A DNA stretch of 64,000 bases from Pontederia crassipes (GCA_030549335.1 CM060188.1:40947696-41011695), one strand, 5' to 3'; shown: positions 49,278 to 62,361, counted from the stretch's first letter. Program-made: numbers and translations. Notes: generated from the letters alone by a model not told the origin.

Positions 49278-49690
49278 GGTTGGGTGTTCATGGGTCGGGT
49301 TTGACCCGACCTGAACAAACTCGACCCGACGGTCGGATCGGATCGAGCTGAATTCTCTTTTTTTTTTGTTGTGACCTGACCCAACCCGACTCGGGCCATC
49401 CGAGTCGGTTTGGGTCGGGTGATCAGGTTACTCAATCACCATTTTTTTCTTTTTTTATTAATTTTAAAAATTATTTATTATTTTAATATAAAATAAAGTA
49501 TTTTTAAATACTAAAAATATTTCTTAAAATATCTATATACTTTTATACATTTATAATATATTATTTCATATTTTTAAATTTTTAATTTTAATTAAAAATC
49601 ATTTATTTTTTTTAAAAAAGAAAAAACTGGGTCAGCGGGTCGGGTCGGATTTTCGTGTTCACCGGGTGGACCCGACCTGGTGCACACCCC
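49278..49690. mobile_element. 413-bp hAT-like MITE with an 8-bp target duplication
   Basis: The flanks are the identical 8-mer TAATTTAG (49270-49277 and 49691-49698). The ends are GGTTGGGTGTTCATGG and ...GGTGCACACCCC, imperfect inverted repeats. Both arms carry GGGTCGGGTTTGACCCGACC-type words, shared with the 128-bp element at 13585-13712; the centre is AT-rich. The 8-bp duplication and ends fit the hAT superfamily. Confidence 0.8.
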
Positions 49691-49986
49691 TAATTTAGGA
49701 AATCCAATTTAGTGAATTTTAAATTGAATCTGATTCGATGGATGCCAATTAGTGAATACTTCAGATTGATTTAAGATAGCTCAATTTATTTAGTTATACT
49801 CCAATTTCACTTTGTAATTAAACTGTCCTTCATCTTTTAACTTATTTCAACAAATGCCTTTTCGCCCGAGAACAACCAATTATTCGATCATTTCATTGAC
49901 GTGACACATTATTTTGAAATAAAATCTATATAAAATATTAAAATAAAAAAAGAGGGGGTGGTGATAGTGATATTTGGGTTTTCTAG

Positions 49987-52920
49987 TGATAACTTGCTGA
50001 AATTAAAGAAAAGAGTCAATTTTTTAATTTTTGATCTCCCAACTCACTAGCTGCAAGTGCATAGGTAAGTTGTACTAGACTCAAGTTGTTGTATCCACAC
50101 GAATTTGAAATTTAAGATACCCTAAAATAATCTAGATTAGTTTTACTCTAATGGCTAAAACAGATTTTTAAAGGAATGAAAATAGATTTTTCTATGAAAT
50201 GCAGAATGATAACTATTTTTGGGATTTTGGAAATCTATCAAAATTGAATTATAAATGCTAGATTAATGACTAGAAAGGTTTAACTATCTATGAGGAAGGT
50301 TCTTCTAGGAGTTGGAATTCATCTAAATTAATTAAGGATAGAATGGGTCAAGTTATCATTAAATGTCCAATTTTGATTCAATCTGAAAATGGTTGTTCCC
50401 ACAGCTCAATTAGCATCTAACTAAGCAACATATTGTCATATAGTTGTTAGCTAGATTGAATCAATAGAGGGTTCTCACTGAAAATCAAGTTATCATTCAA
50501 CTCAATTGGAAGTTCATTGCTGATTTTTTTACAATTCAAATAAATTCTGCAATGATAACTTGTAATTGCAATCTTAAAAATATAAAATCACTTCAATTAA
50601 TCAAATCATGATGAAATATACCCAATAATAGTACTTGTGCTCCATGATTCATCTCTGAATTCAAGGGGGATCTAAAATCAACCTCTCGGTTGCAAGGAAA
50701 GTGAAATCCACACAATTACCAATTAATTAGGATTAAGAAACATCCTATTTAAAATGTGGAATTCAGTGATTATCCAATGCTCCTTGGTTCATCTCTGAAT
50801 CACAAGAATGACCTAAAGACTACCTCTCAATAGTGGATTAAATTGAGGTTTGACGTTGAAAATCAGAATTCAATTTAAAACCAGAAATCAGTAATTCAGG
50901 AAATCTGAAATATTAATCAATGGAACTAGGCTTATCAATTGCTTCTTGATCTATCTCTGGACTACAAGAGATCCCTAAGGTTCACTTCTCAATAATTGAA
51001 TAAAATCAGGGGATTCAATTGATAAAACAGATTCCTGCAAGAAATCAGAAAAGATAAAATTCAGGAATCAGTTCAGAAATCAGAAAAACAATTTGATTTG
51101 AATCAAAATTAATATGCCTAACATTTTGATTCATTCTTGAATAAGATAGGATCAATAACAACATTCCAATGACTCAATTAATCAGGTTAGAAATGAAGAA
51201 CAGATTCTGATATCCACAAAAATTAGAAAATTTAGGAATCAGGGAATCAGAATTCAGGTTTTCAAAATCAGATTAGGAACAGTGAACAGATTTGAATCAT
51301 AAAGAATGCCAAACATCTTGATTCATTTTTTATCAAGATTGGGAACAATATCAACCTTTCAGTTGCTCTATTAATCAGGTCCACAATGACAAACAGATAC
51401 AAAAGTTTAGGAGTTCAGGACCAGCAAGTTCAGAAATCAAAGAAAACTGGAAATCAAAAATCAGATTGCAATAAAATGAAATCCAGTAACATACCATTAA
51501 TTCCTAATTCATCTCTGAACAAAAGTTAGATCTAAAGATAACCTCTCGGTTATAGATTACAAATAAGACATATCAATGGCATGAATCAATGCAAAATAAT
51601 TCTGAAATCTGAAAACAGATTTGATTAAAGTGCAGGATTACAAATTATGTTCATATTCATCCAAAACTAATTTAAACTACTACCCTATTCTAGAAGAAAT
51701 GGAGTTTAACTACTAATATTTACAGAACTTGACATCAAATGGAAAGAGAAATAGATACAAATCATAATTGCTTCAAGTCTCTCGGCAGTAGCAGCAGCTC
51801 CAAGCAGCAATAGCTCCTTCAAACCCTTCCTTCTCTAAACCCTGAATGTCCAGCCCCCTTTTGCCTCCTCCAGAAAATCCTCATTTTATATGACTCCTCT
51901 CCACCCTTTGATAAGCATTAGAATGTTCTAATCCTCTGATTGCAGCCACCTGTCCTTGGCCTAAAAATTCCCACTACTGCAGACAGCTTTTAGTGCAGGA
52001 AATCAGTGGTCCCCCCCATCTTTTTCCACTTTTTGGCCACCTTTTCTCACTGCTACAAAACTCAAACAGCAAGCATCAAAGCCTTTGAATGATATTTTGA
52101 TAAATAAAGATTAGGATAATGCTGGTAACTAGTTCAAATATCAGATGAGATTATGTGTTATGCAGGAATGAAAATTTATATCGATATAAATGAATTTACA
52201 GGCCCGAAATGATAACTTTAAGGAAATCTTGGAAAATGTTCTAATATGGGTGGTTCAAAGCATTTCAGGCATCAAATGAATTAGAGTGACAAATGAGTGA
52301 GGTCAGAAATCAAATATGAATGAGATTCCTAAGGAGTGATAACTTGGGTGCCCAAAAATGATAACTTATATGACTTAAAAATGATAACTTGTGATAACTT
52401 GAGTTGTGGTTATCCAAATATGATGAAATTTGATCAGCAATGAGTTAGAATAATAATAAGATGATTGCTTAAGGTCTCTGTGCAGAATTAATGATTTTGC
52501 ATGTCGAAATGATAGAATTGCCCTTTAACGATAACTTGGCATTTGAAAAATAATAACTTGTTCAAATTGGCTTAAAACTTTGCACAAGTTTAGATGTGAC
52601 TATCCAAATATGATTTATACATGATAATGATGGATTTAGAGCAAGAAAACTATTGAAATTCAGTTCATTCAAAATAATGATAACTTGACACTTAGGAATG
52701 ATAACTTGTCCTTAAAATGATAACTTGGCATAGAATTTAAATATTAATGGATTTTGGCATTTCAGAACCTCTATGCACATGGAATTAAGTATGAAATGAG
52801 GAATATCAACTAGTTATCACAATGTTTACATTTCAAGTATAATTGACCCAAAAATAGGCAAAAGTGGGACTCGATATGTATGAATTGCATCTAAAATGGG
52901 TTATAAACATATAGTGATCA
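49987..52920. repeat. decayed repeat region: 140-190-bp degenerate tandem units and a TGATAACTTG motif field
   Basis: Between about 50640 and 51560 a phrase of the form 'ttcatctctgaa...gatctaaa..(c/a)aacctctc(g/a)(g/a)tt' recurs at least six times (near 50648, 50788, 50951, 51132, 51323, 51508), each followed by runs of 'cagaaatcag' words. From 52320 to 52750 the word ATGATAACTTG recurs about ten times, and single copies on either strand lie back to 49987 (AAGTTATCAT near 50352 and 50488). The stretch 51775-51930 is CT-rich. Overall it resembles the untranslated part of a large gypsy retroelement, possibly in antisense, but no LTR pair was found. Confidence 0.5.
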
Positions 52921-52929
52921 GCAAGTGAT

Positions 52930-53150
52930 CAGGTGGCACACCCCCTCTCCCTCTCCCTTTTTAATCTGTCGTCAGCCAACGCTCAAGCATCGGAGGGACG
53001 GGGGGAGGGGGCGGCTGCCCCTTTCCCCCCTCCTCGCTGGAGAGGATGGGGCGCAACCCCATGGGCGCAAAGGAGGAGGAGGGGCGCCGCCTCCCTCCCA
53101 CTCCCCTCTATGATGCGAAGGAGGAGAGGGGGAGGGTTCCCTCCTCTACA
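52930..53150. repeat. GC-rich island 1
   Basis: Abrupt GC-rich block with CCTCCTC/GAGGAGG words and the hairpin-like GGGGCGCAACCCC at 53048-53060. Frames are open by composition only. Confidence 0.6.
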
Positions 53151-54471
53151 CACTTTGTATATTTATTCTTATTTATTAATATAATTTACAATGTATGGTC
53201 TAAACCTCTCTGATTTTTATTGATAAGATGATTGTTTTGATTCATAATAATGTCATTGCATAGTTATGATCAAAGATCCAATTTGAACAAAGATGATAAC
53301 TTAAATTATTAATTAAAGATAAAAATTTGGATGATCAAGCTATTGATTGATGGGAGATTATTGTGTAGCATTGTATAATTAGGACATGGGTTCATACATA
53401 TCCTCGTTGCATGATTTCTCCTTGTCAAATAACAAAAAAGGTTATCCTCCCCTGAATGAAGATATTGGCATCATATGCGTAATCACAATCCACTCATACA
53501 TGGTACCTCATTGCAACGAAATTATTCATGAATGATATTGTGTAAAAATACTATCATTGCATATATGGATTATTGAAATATAAAGTACATGTTCTTGATC
53601 AGAATATAGCATTGATTTCTTTTATTAATCTTTAATTATATGTATAGTGAATTGTGTTCATGCTTATTATTAGTGATCTGCTAGTGATCTCCTCTTCATG
53701 GATGATTATAAATGTTATACATTTCTTCATACATTGATTTTATACTTTGATTATTTATTATATACCCATTGTTTATTATTCACCTACTAGGTTGCAACTC
53801 ACGAGTTATTATTTCTTTTGTATTGATCCTACAAATAATCAAATCATCGAAGGATGAACCAAAGTGATTGTTCCCATTCGTGATGGTGATGTGAACATGA
53901 AGTGGTCTTATGATATCATTATTTTTTATCATTAGTTATTTCATAGACTTATTGAATTATGTTAACTCTCATTTCTTATGTTACTGTAGAGGGTGAGAGT
54001 AGTTCGGATCGGATCGGATTGAATTTTCAATTCAAAAAAATCACCCATTATTTTTTGGGTTATTTTTTAAAATTAAAAAATCATCCTAAAACCATTTAGA
54101 AAAATAAAGACCACTCTCTAGCAGGTTGGTTTTCTCGGATGTTTTTTTTGTCCTACTTTTAGATAATTATATTTTTAAAATATAATAAAATCAGATTAAC
54201 ATAAAAGTATTTATACAAAAATTATTATATCTATAATAAAAAAAGATAGCTTATGAATTAATTATATAAATGAAAAATGGGTTCCACAAATCCCTACGAT
54301 TTTTTCGAGTGGAGCCCTAATTTTAACATGTGGGTTTTAGCTTATTAAAAATCACCTTAAATCGTATTCGGACTCCTAATTTTCAAATATTTCGATTCAA
54401 TTTTTTCGGATCAAATAGACTTTTTGGGTTGATCTGGTATTTCTTACACCCCTATGTTACTGACCTTAGGT
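53151..54471. other. AT-rich intergenic sequence
   Basis: No gene recognised. The part 54000-54450 has 'ggatcggatcggattgaattttc' and 'gggttgatctggtatttcttacacccctat', which look like the two ends of a decayed element related to the TAGGGGTGT family. Confidence 0.4.
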
Positions 54472-54480
54472 TTTATTTTA

Positions 54481-55123
54481 GGATTATTTCCTCCTACCAC
54501 CCCTAAACTATCACGAATTAGCACATCTAACTCCAAATTACGAACTTCATTTTTTGAATACCTAAACTATCATAATTTTTTCAATTTGGTCCTTCTGTCC
54601 AATTCTGTTGACTTCTCCATTATTTTTTTTATTTTTTTGTGAAATGTCCATTACACCCCTACATTAGTCTACTTTTACATAAAAAATATAATAATGAATA
54701 TAAAAATAATTTTTTTAAAAAAACATGAGAGGGGAAGGGGGGGGTCGCGTCCCCTCTCTTTCCTGATAGACGTCGATGGGGGGCGGCGACCCCCCACCCC
54801 CACCCCCACACCTCCTCTTTCCTGGCACCAGAGAGGGGGCGAAGCCCCCTCCACCCACCCCCCCCCCCCCCCCCCTCTCTCTTGTTTTTTTTTTCTTTTT
54901 TTAATTATTTTTATATTTTTATGTAAAAGTGGACTAATGTAGGGGTATAATGGACATTTCACAAATGCAAAAAATAAAAAATAATGAAGAAGTTGACGGA
55001 ATTTGATGGAATGATTAAATCGGAAAAATCGCGATAGTTTAGGTATCTAAAAAATGAAATTCGTAGTTTGAGTTTAGATATGATAATTCATGATAGTTTA
55101 GGGGTGGTAAGAGGAAATAATCC
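54481..55123. mobile_element. Mutator-like foldback MITE, 643 bp, 9-bp target duplication
   Basis: Starts GGATTATTTCCTCCTACCAC and ends ...GAGGAAATAATCC. The two arms are inverted copies of each other over roughly 200 bases ('cctaaactatcacgaatta' against 'taattcatgatagtttagg'; 'aatgtccattacacccctac' against 'gtaggggtataatggacatt'). The flanks are the identical 9-mer TTTATTTTA (54472-54480 and 55124-55132), which fits Mutator-like elements. The short loop (about 54728-54885) is a G- and C-rich block. Confidence 0.9.
54728..54885. repeat. GC-rich island 2, core of the foldback element
   Basis: Contains GGGGTCGCGTCCCC (54741-54754), GGGGGGCGGCGACCCCCC near 54778 and GGGGGCGAAGCCCCC at 54835-54849, followed by a C run of about 16 (54858-54873). 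These can form short GC hairpins and G-quadruplexes. Confidence 0.7.
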
Positions 55124-55132
55124 TTTATTTTA

Positions 55133-56180
55133 TATAGTATATTTAACTTTTGATTTTAGTGATTCTTTTGTTATTATTGTTGGTATTCCATTTATTTTAG
55201 GTTCTGTTTAAGAAGCAAGTCAAAATCAATAGTTCATTCAGAGTATGCATAGTTGAGAGTATTTCTAATATTAAATTTTTCTACATGGCAGGATCGATTT
55301 GGGAGCGTGACAATAGATATGTTATTACTAAGAGGGAAAACTTGTAAAAAATTAAGGTATATGTATATATGTTAGAAAAGGTTGTGTTAATTATATGAGT
55401 TTCACAAGTAAATTAACTCATCATAAACTGATCGAATTTTAATTCAGTTATACATTACTAAAGTTCAATATGAACCTTATATGTATGATCTAGCTCTTAA
55501 GTTAATGCCTATTGATCATGAAGAAATTTTAGTTTTTTTCTTTCAATTAATAAAAGTTTGAAGCACAAATGTGAAAAAAAAATAATTTTACTCGTTTTTG
55601 TTGAATGTCTATGTAGAATTAGTACAGAACTATTCGCAATCGTGTTTGTACTCTCGGCTTTCGAATTTCTTAATTTTGCTGCATAACATTTTTTTTCCTG
55701 TTCATCCTTTGGCTTGATGGCAATCTCTATTCCTCGAGAAATTCCAAACATAATAAAACTCTCCAAAGTCCTGTATAACTCAAATTTCTTTACCGGTTAA
55801 CCAAGAAGTAAGTGATGATGAGAATGATTAGATAAATAATCTTTCCTGTTGGATACAAATTGTTTATATATTTTGAAAAAAATCATAATAAAATTCACAT
55901 GTAACAATGTAATAAAATTACTTTTTGACCTAAAATATTGTTTTTCAATTTGCGTCATAAATTAGAAGAAAACTGTGAGAGCAAACACAAGGATGTCAGT
56001 GTATAGCACCAGCAGGACAAATCAAAAGGCACATCCGAACTCTCCTTTTTATATATGTTTGCGTGTGAGGGGCATAGATCATGTTAATATTTTGTGAGTA
56101 CTTCTGTCTCCACATATATTGTCTCCAACCGGAACATCTGGCACACGAATCCCGAATCCAGCGCTTCGCCACATCTTGGT
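55133..56180. other. AT-rich intergenic sequence
   Basis: No gene recognised; the open frame at 55509-55766 (minus) has no identifiable domain. Confidence 0.45.
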
Positions 56181-56909
56181 GATGACAAAGTCATTTCTTT
56201 GGGGCGTAACACTGGTAAAATTTGGTGTAACGTTTCAGTTTCAATCTGCACCGTTCATTTCATATCAACGATTTAGATCTACTCACACATTCTCTCTCTA
56301 CTCTCTCTCTCCTCATATATGTGCCGCCGCGTCTCCTCCGCTCTCTTTTCTCTCCTCCGACTGCTGCTCTCCGTTTTCGATTTATGCCATCGTCGTTCCT
56401 GCTTGCTCCCATCGCCGCCGCCACAAATCTGCGAGCGCCAGCTATCTATGAGCATCATCAATGTCGTTCCTGCTTTTTTCTTGCATGTTGTTGTCGTTGA
56501 TTGCCTCGTCCTCTTCTCCGAGCATCGTCGACGCGCCCAATTTGCGACCCTCTGCATCCTCTTTGTTCCTCTTCCCCCGCCCCAAGGACCCGTTCATTCG
56601 TCGTCCACTGCATCATTGTCCCCCGTCTTCTACGTTCCTGATCCACTGCAGATCGTCTCATTCTCCTATCCGAGAGTCGCCAGCACGCCCGATCTGCGAC
56701 CCCCTACGTCCTCTCTCTCCCTCTTTTTCGGCCCCTTCCTTCGCCCTACATCCCTGATTGGTCGATTGCACGCCGTCCCCCATCCGCCACCCGTTGTCGA
56801 CCGCCGCCACCGTCGATCAGGGGGAGAGGCAAAGGGGAGGATATGTGATGGGGGAGAGGCACGGGGTTGCACAAGGTTAGATCCAAAGGGGGGCTACACC
56901 CCGTTAAAC

Positions 56910-56911
<2 letters not shown>
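56181..56911. repeat. GC/CT-rich block with partial internal repeats (GC-rich island 3)
   Basis: 56320-56820 is CT- and CG-rich with a partial repeat of about 160 bases ('gcgcccaatttgcgaccctctgcatcctc' near 56534 and 'cacgcccgatctgcgaccccctacgtcctc' near 56682). The end at 56815-56905 is G-rich ('gggggagaggcaaaggggagg', twice) with GGGGGGCTACACCCC near 56888, and runs into a TA microsatellite. The 210-codon frame 56319-56951 crosses all of this and ends in the TA repeat, so it is not taken as a gene. A captured or non-autonomous element core is possible. Confidence 0.5.

Positions 56912-56942
<31 letters not shown>
56912..56942. repeat. TA microsatellite
   Basis: About 15 uninterrupted TA units directly after GC-rich island 3. 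Confidence 0.95.
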
Positions 56943-56947
<5 letters not shown>

Positions 56948-59336
56948 GTGATTGAAAATAAATCTAAATCAAGATTGATCTGTATAATGGGGTGTATCAA
57001 ATGATAAGTTAGGCGCTCAATCTTTGAAACCATCAATTCAATGGAGGTCGGACCCGAAGCACATAATTAAATTTATTGATGCATATTACTATATTAGTTG
57101 AAAATTGCATATTACTATATCATTGAAACAATCTTTACTATTAGCTTTCTTTCATAAAGGTTTAATTTTTAAAAAGTGAAAAAATATAAGAATGTTTGAA
57201 AGTCTTTTAGTTCGCCTTTTGTACTATATTGATTCATGGGGCAATTTGGACACAGTAAATGCATAATTAAATGTATTTCAAAACTAAGATTTTACAAGCA
57301 TTCACCTAATTTTAAATTAGTCGGGTGCTAATACTTCTAAAAGACTCTTGATAGATTCAGAACGCACCAAAAAAAACTAAGATTTTAACTAATCCAAAAG
57401 TTGAAACTATTAGCAAAAGTATTCATCTGAACGTAATTTATTATGGGCATTATGAAGATAGAAAATATTTTTTATGTAATCTTCCGAAGTTTGAATTCTC
57501 TGTAGTACTCCCTAATATTAGTAATATATCTTAGATGAACTATTATAATTATCCCAGAAACTTAAAGTGGTTAGAAAGATGAGCGTCAATTTCTTTCCGT
57601 TTGCGAACAATATAATATATATATATATTCGGTGATGATATAATATATATTTTTGAAACGATGTTCCCCCATTTTCAAAAATGAAAAAACTTCAAATTTG
57701 AACCTATGCAGTGAAGGAAAGATTAAAAAAAACAGTGTATGTATCTAAATTATTAAAGAAACATAATGCATATATAGCATTACGTTCACATACCTAGTAA
57801 TTTAAATCTAATGGTAGTGTCTTCCAATGAAAGTGTCCCTCCTTTGTTAGTCCAATGTTAGTCCTTGTTTTAAATACATAATTATTTTATTAATTTAATA
57901 AACGTTCTGCATATATGTTTTTCACAAAAAAAATGCATCTAATAGTAAAAATTAGGGATTGGTCAGTACAATGTGATGCTCTTCCACGTGTGACCTCGTC
58001 CTATTGATAGCGACCTTCCTGTTCCCACACCGAGATCTGCACAGCGGGAAATCCAGGCCCAAACTTTTTGCATTTTACACATGGATAAATTATATTTTCT
58101 GAAAAGAATTTTTTTAAACTAATTTTGTATTACCGTACGTCTCAGCAGTTAAAGTTTTAGCTGATTTGTATTGTATAAAAAATCAGTTAAACTTGAAATC
58201 TTGCTTTGATTTTAATGAAAAAAAAAGAAATGATTCTTACCACTTGAATTAAACAATTCAATCGAGTATTCGTACGTTGACACCATTTGGTGGAGTTCTA
58301 AAAAATTAATTAGATTACATGAGTCATGTCTTTTCTAGAACCATTAATATATGGAATATAATTGAAATTGCTATGAATGTACATATAATAAGAAAGCATT
58401 GCATTCTGAAAGCCATACAGTAAAATATAAACAAAGAATAAAATGATCATACAATGTTGCCAAAACATGCCTTTATTATTTATTATTTTGTAATATATTT
58501 TTTTGCCATAGTTATTGTAAACGAAAATGTTGAAAAAAATATCTTATATACAATTTATCCTGTTTTGTATATTAAAAAAAAGCAAAGAGAGAAATAGTAC
58601 GAATCGATGCTCCTTAATATCTTTCGCTACTCTAACTCTCCTTGTTTGTTATAAATATCGAAAAGAACATAACTTTTTGTTATATTTAACAAGTAATTTT
58701 TGTATTGCATCATAAATTTTCATGCCAATATTTTGGGTCGGTTGAATATTATAAAGGTAAAGAAGAAGGAAAGAAAATAACAGTTTAAAAAACACCATTT
58801 CCAGATAGATCGATCACCGACATCGAGAAAGAAAAGAAAGATGAGAAAAACTCTGATCAGGAGGCCATGCACTGCACTGCACTGCACTGCAGACATAGAA
58901 TACATACAAACACATGCATCAGAATGTATGATAATTACAGACAAATTAATTACTTGTTGCACCAGGGGCATTCATTGTCTCGCTAGCTAGCTGTTAGTGG
59001 TACGGGTGCCATCCCTGTGTTTCGAATGGCGTCGATCGAGTGCACCCAAATACTATCAGAAATATGTATCTGAATAACATCACGAGCTAAAAGTTCAGAA
59101 GCGTCCAAATAGGGTTTACTTTGAACGCTCCTAGGCAAATTATTTAGATTATTCTATATGCATGCATATATGTATAATACATATTGTTTGTTCAAAGTTC
59201 GAAAGTTAACCTAGCTAGCTGGATTAATTATATTATAGTTATTCTTAATTAAGAGTGCCATGCATGTTGATCAGTGGATTGTCAAAGTTCAGAAACTGAG
59301 CTTAAAATTTGAAGGCTGCAGACTGCAGTATTATTA
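56943..59336. other. AT-rich intergenic sequence
   Basis: No gene recognised. A short TGCAC repeat (four units) lies at 58868-58890. Confidence 0.45.
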
Positions 59337-59340
59337 TATC

Positions 59341-59388
<48 letters not shown>
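59337..59388. repeat. TA microsatellite
   Basis: About 25 TA units with one TACA interruption. Confidence 0.95.
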
Positions 59389-59391
<3 letters not shown>

Positions 59392-59447
59392 TCCGAAGAG
59401 AAAAAAAAGTATTATATGATCTCCCCAGCTGTGAAAATAAAGGAATC

Positions 59448-59550
59448 ACCTTGTTTCAAAAGTTTCATTAAACATGTTTTTCGAGAGGGCAATAGGACGA
59501 CTGATTTTTTGATAAATCTTAATCGCGGTTTGGCTAAGGATTCTTTTTGA
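59448..59550 (+). pseudogene. LINE-type RNase H domain scrap
   Basis: The plus strand reads ...KSFIKHVFREGNRTTDFLIN LNRG before TGA at 59548. HVFREGNRxxDFLxNLG is the signature C-terminal helix of the RNase H domain (RVT_3 type) found in plant LINE reverse transcriptases and their derived host genes. Only about 34 codons remain; upstream the frame runs into the TA microsatellite. A relict, not a gene. Confidence 0.6.
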
Positions 59551-60011
59551 CAGTTCACCCCCCTCAGACAATTCCATGTTTTACAATAATCACCTTCCAT
59601 TTGAAAAAAAAGAGCTTGGTAGAAAACAAAATGTCGGGGGGCAGCGAGGAGACTGAGGACCGGGACAAATTAATTAAGCTGTCGCTTGATTGGACATTTG
59701 GATGCTTTCGGACGTCGATTGATATATCTTTCTTTCTTCTTTTTTAAGCCAATTATCTGATTCGTAGAAAACGATGTCGACCGTCGAACTTAAATATCGC
59801 TACTATGCGTTCTGACTGTACGTTGAAAGATCGATCTACTTTGGGTATAATTAATCGGTAAAGTCGTCTCGAATCACATGTCTCACAATAATAGATGAGA
59901 CTTTTAATAAAAATTCGAACTTGAAATATCTACTTAAACGAGGAAGAGTCAACTATCACTCCACCCCAACCTGGATATATTTTTCTTTCTTAGCATACAG
60001 AATGTGGATAC

Positions 60012-60175
60012 ACAACAACAAAGTCTTATCCCACTAGGTGGGGTCGGCTACATAAATCATACGACGTTGATTCATATTCATAAGATTCGATAAGATTTTA
60101 TGCTGGCTGTCGGAGCCTAACACAACCCTCCTCCTTTATCCGGACTTAGAATCGGCTATAAAATATAGACGGAGT
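60012..60175. mobile_element. SINE-like dispersed repeat (Au-type resemblance)
   Basis: Starts ACAACAACAAAGTCTTATCC, continues with CACTAGGTGGGGTCGGCTAC, and later has 'ttatgctggctgtcggagcctaacacaaccctcctcctttatccggactta'. This whole layout is common in plant genomes; I recognise it as an Au-like SINE from memory. The first part is shared with the three copies at 21205, 21587 and 21955. Probably in reverse orientation, with the CAA side being the tail. Confidence 0.55.
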
Positions 60176-61465
60176 TATAGAATGCAGATACACGAACTAC
60201 TTAATTTGTTAACCCCGACAAGGAAAAACAATTTAGAACTGGATCATTACCTTCTACTAATTCATTGTTTAATACGATAGAACTAGAATAGGTTGTCAAT
60301 ATCTCAACATTTTATAGGCCTAAAATAAAATTAGATGAATAATATTATTTCTTATTTTAGTTTATTTTTAACGTACACATTCAATCAATCCTGTATCCAA
60401 TAAATAAGGATAATGTTCATATGTAAATCTTCACTAATGAAATATATTTGTATTATTTGTGAGAAAAAAATTAATTGATGTGTTGCCTATTTCTAAAAGA
60501 AAGTTAATGAAATAGGAGAAGAATGTGAGAAAAAAGGCATTCGGAATATTGGATTAACTATAATTTGAGAGTACAATTTAATGAGATAGATGAGAATAAA
60601 AAACTAAGAATGTACATATTACCGTCAGAGATATTTTAGATTGAAAAGCTTATATGCGTGAGAAAAAAAGAAGAAGAAATAACTCATTGAAATCAAATTT
60701 TGATTATTTATTATTTTAATCTAATATGCTAAATTGTGAGTCTACCTATCATATCAAAAAGCTTCTCAATAAGTTAGAATGTATGATAATTCTAAAGCAA
60801 GATTCTTTAAATACAAAAAAAAAACAGAGAATCTGAGAACCGTGAGAAATAGGTCATCTTTGAAATGAAATGAAACATAGAAAAATAGTGAAATTATTAG
60901 GTTGTCCTGGATGAGGGCAAGTTGATGATAATGTACTAATGATTATCACATGAGTACGTACTAACTAACAACAAGGGATCAATTATAAGCTTGAACTAAT
61001 TGCAATAAAGTATTTTTTTGTGACATGAGGAATGAAGAGGTTCAATAACTAGGTTAGAAATCTTATCTTCTAAAGAAATGCATCCGGAATCATCTTTATC
61101 AATTAATGTCTTTAAAATCTATCTTATATCATCACTTAATCACTGGGAACATAGACTATGATTTTACAAATAGATTCGTACGAGTTGACCTATGAAGCAA
61201 GATGAGTTGACTTGTATTTTTTATACTTAATTTTGGACTATTGACTATAGGAGTTTAAGAGTCTACCTCGAGACGTTAAGAACCTTGCTCGTGTAAGTTT
61301 AATAAACCAAATTTAATTAATCGTAAAAAATCATTTAACTAGTTGAATCGCTTCAATCCGATTTTATTCCTTTGGTGAAAAGGCACAAAAAATGGAGATG
61401 GAAAGATCCTGCGTGATAGAATGAGAAATAATTAACAAAAAAGAGAAATCAAAGGTAAAAAGATG

Positions 61466-61468
<3 letters not shown>
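60176..61468. other. AT-rich intergenic sequence
   Basis: No gene, RNA or transposon ends recognised. Confidence 0.45.

Positions 61469-61504
<36 letters not shown>
61469..61504. repeat. TA microsatellite
   Basis: About 17 uninterrupted TA units. Confidence 0.95.
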
Positions 61505-61506
<2 letters not shown>

Positions 61507-61632
61507 TAAAAAGTGTGAAAAAAAGGAATAAGGAATAAAGTGATGAATTGATTAATGGAAGGAGGCAATAGGAGAACAAAATAAAAATGAAAATAGATAA
61601 ATGGAAAAAAGGGAGATAAAAAAAGAGGAATA

Positions 61633-61633
<1 letters not shown>

Positions 61634-61714
<81 letters not shown>
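61634..61714. repeat. TTA/ATT trinucleotide microsatellite
   Basis: About 27 uninterrupted ATT units. One frame gives a poly-isoleucine peptide, which is an artefact of the repeat. Confidence 0.97.
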
Positions 61715-62270
61715 GCACTTGAATCAATAAAAATAATGTCTTACCACACACATCATATGAATTGTGTGCAAATAAGTTGTGCACAATTATTATAATAACA
61801 TTTCTACAAAATAAAAATATCTTTAGATTAATATTCATGTTTCATATTTTACAATTTTACATGGTATTTTTATTAACAAAATTATAATATTTTTAATAAA
61901 ATCTAGTTGAACCTTTTTAAACCAATCAAATCATGATCTAGTTTATATGTTGGTTCAACATCCATTTAAAATATCATCACACAATGATCTATTTACATCA
62001 TTCTCACATTATGAATCTCTCGAGAACCCTCAAGAGCCAATCTATTGGGAGCATAGATTTGTTAGCTTTTCACAGGATAAAAAGTATTTTTGTTAATTTC
62101 TATCAAATAAAAAATAATGCCCAATTCATATTTGTGCAGAAAATTATGTCTAAAATAGTACAAAATTTTCAAATTGTAATAGCAAGTATCCATCACCCAT
62201 GCTTTACCTATAACCCTGTTGAGTTAATCAACAAACAATAGTTATATTGATGGAAAAATACAACCTAAAC

Positions 62271-62272
62271 AC

Positions 62273-62341
<69 letters not shown>

Positions 62342-62361
62342 GTGTATGTATGTATGTATAT
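62271..62361. repeat. compound TA / TATG microsatellite
   Basis: A TA run followed by TATG units, with one TGTG interruption. Confidence 0.95.

Noticed and set aside
56319..56951. 210-codon open frame on the plus strand
   Set aside because: It crosses a GC/CT-rich repetitive block and ends inside a TA microsatellite; several other frames on both strands are open in the same place, and there is no domain.
61601..61795. Poly-isoleucine open frame
   Set aside because: It is an artefact of the ATT microsatellite.
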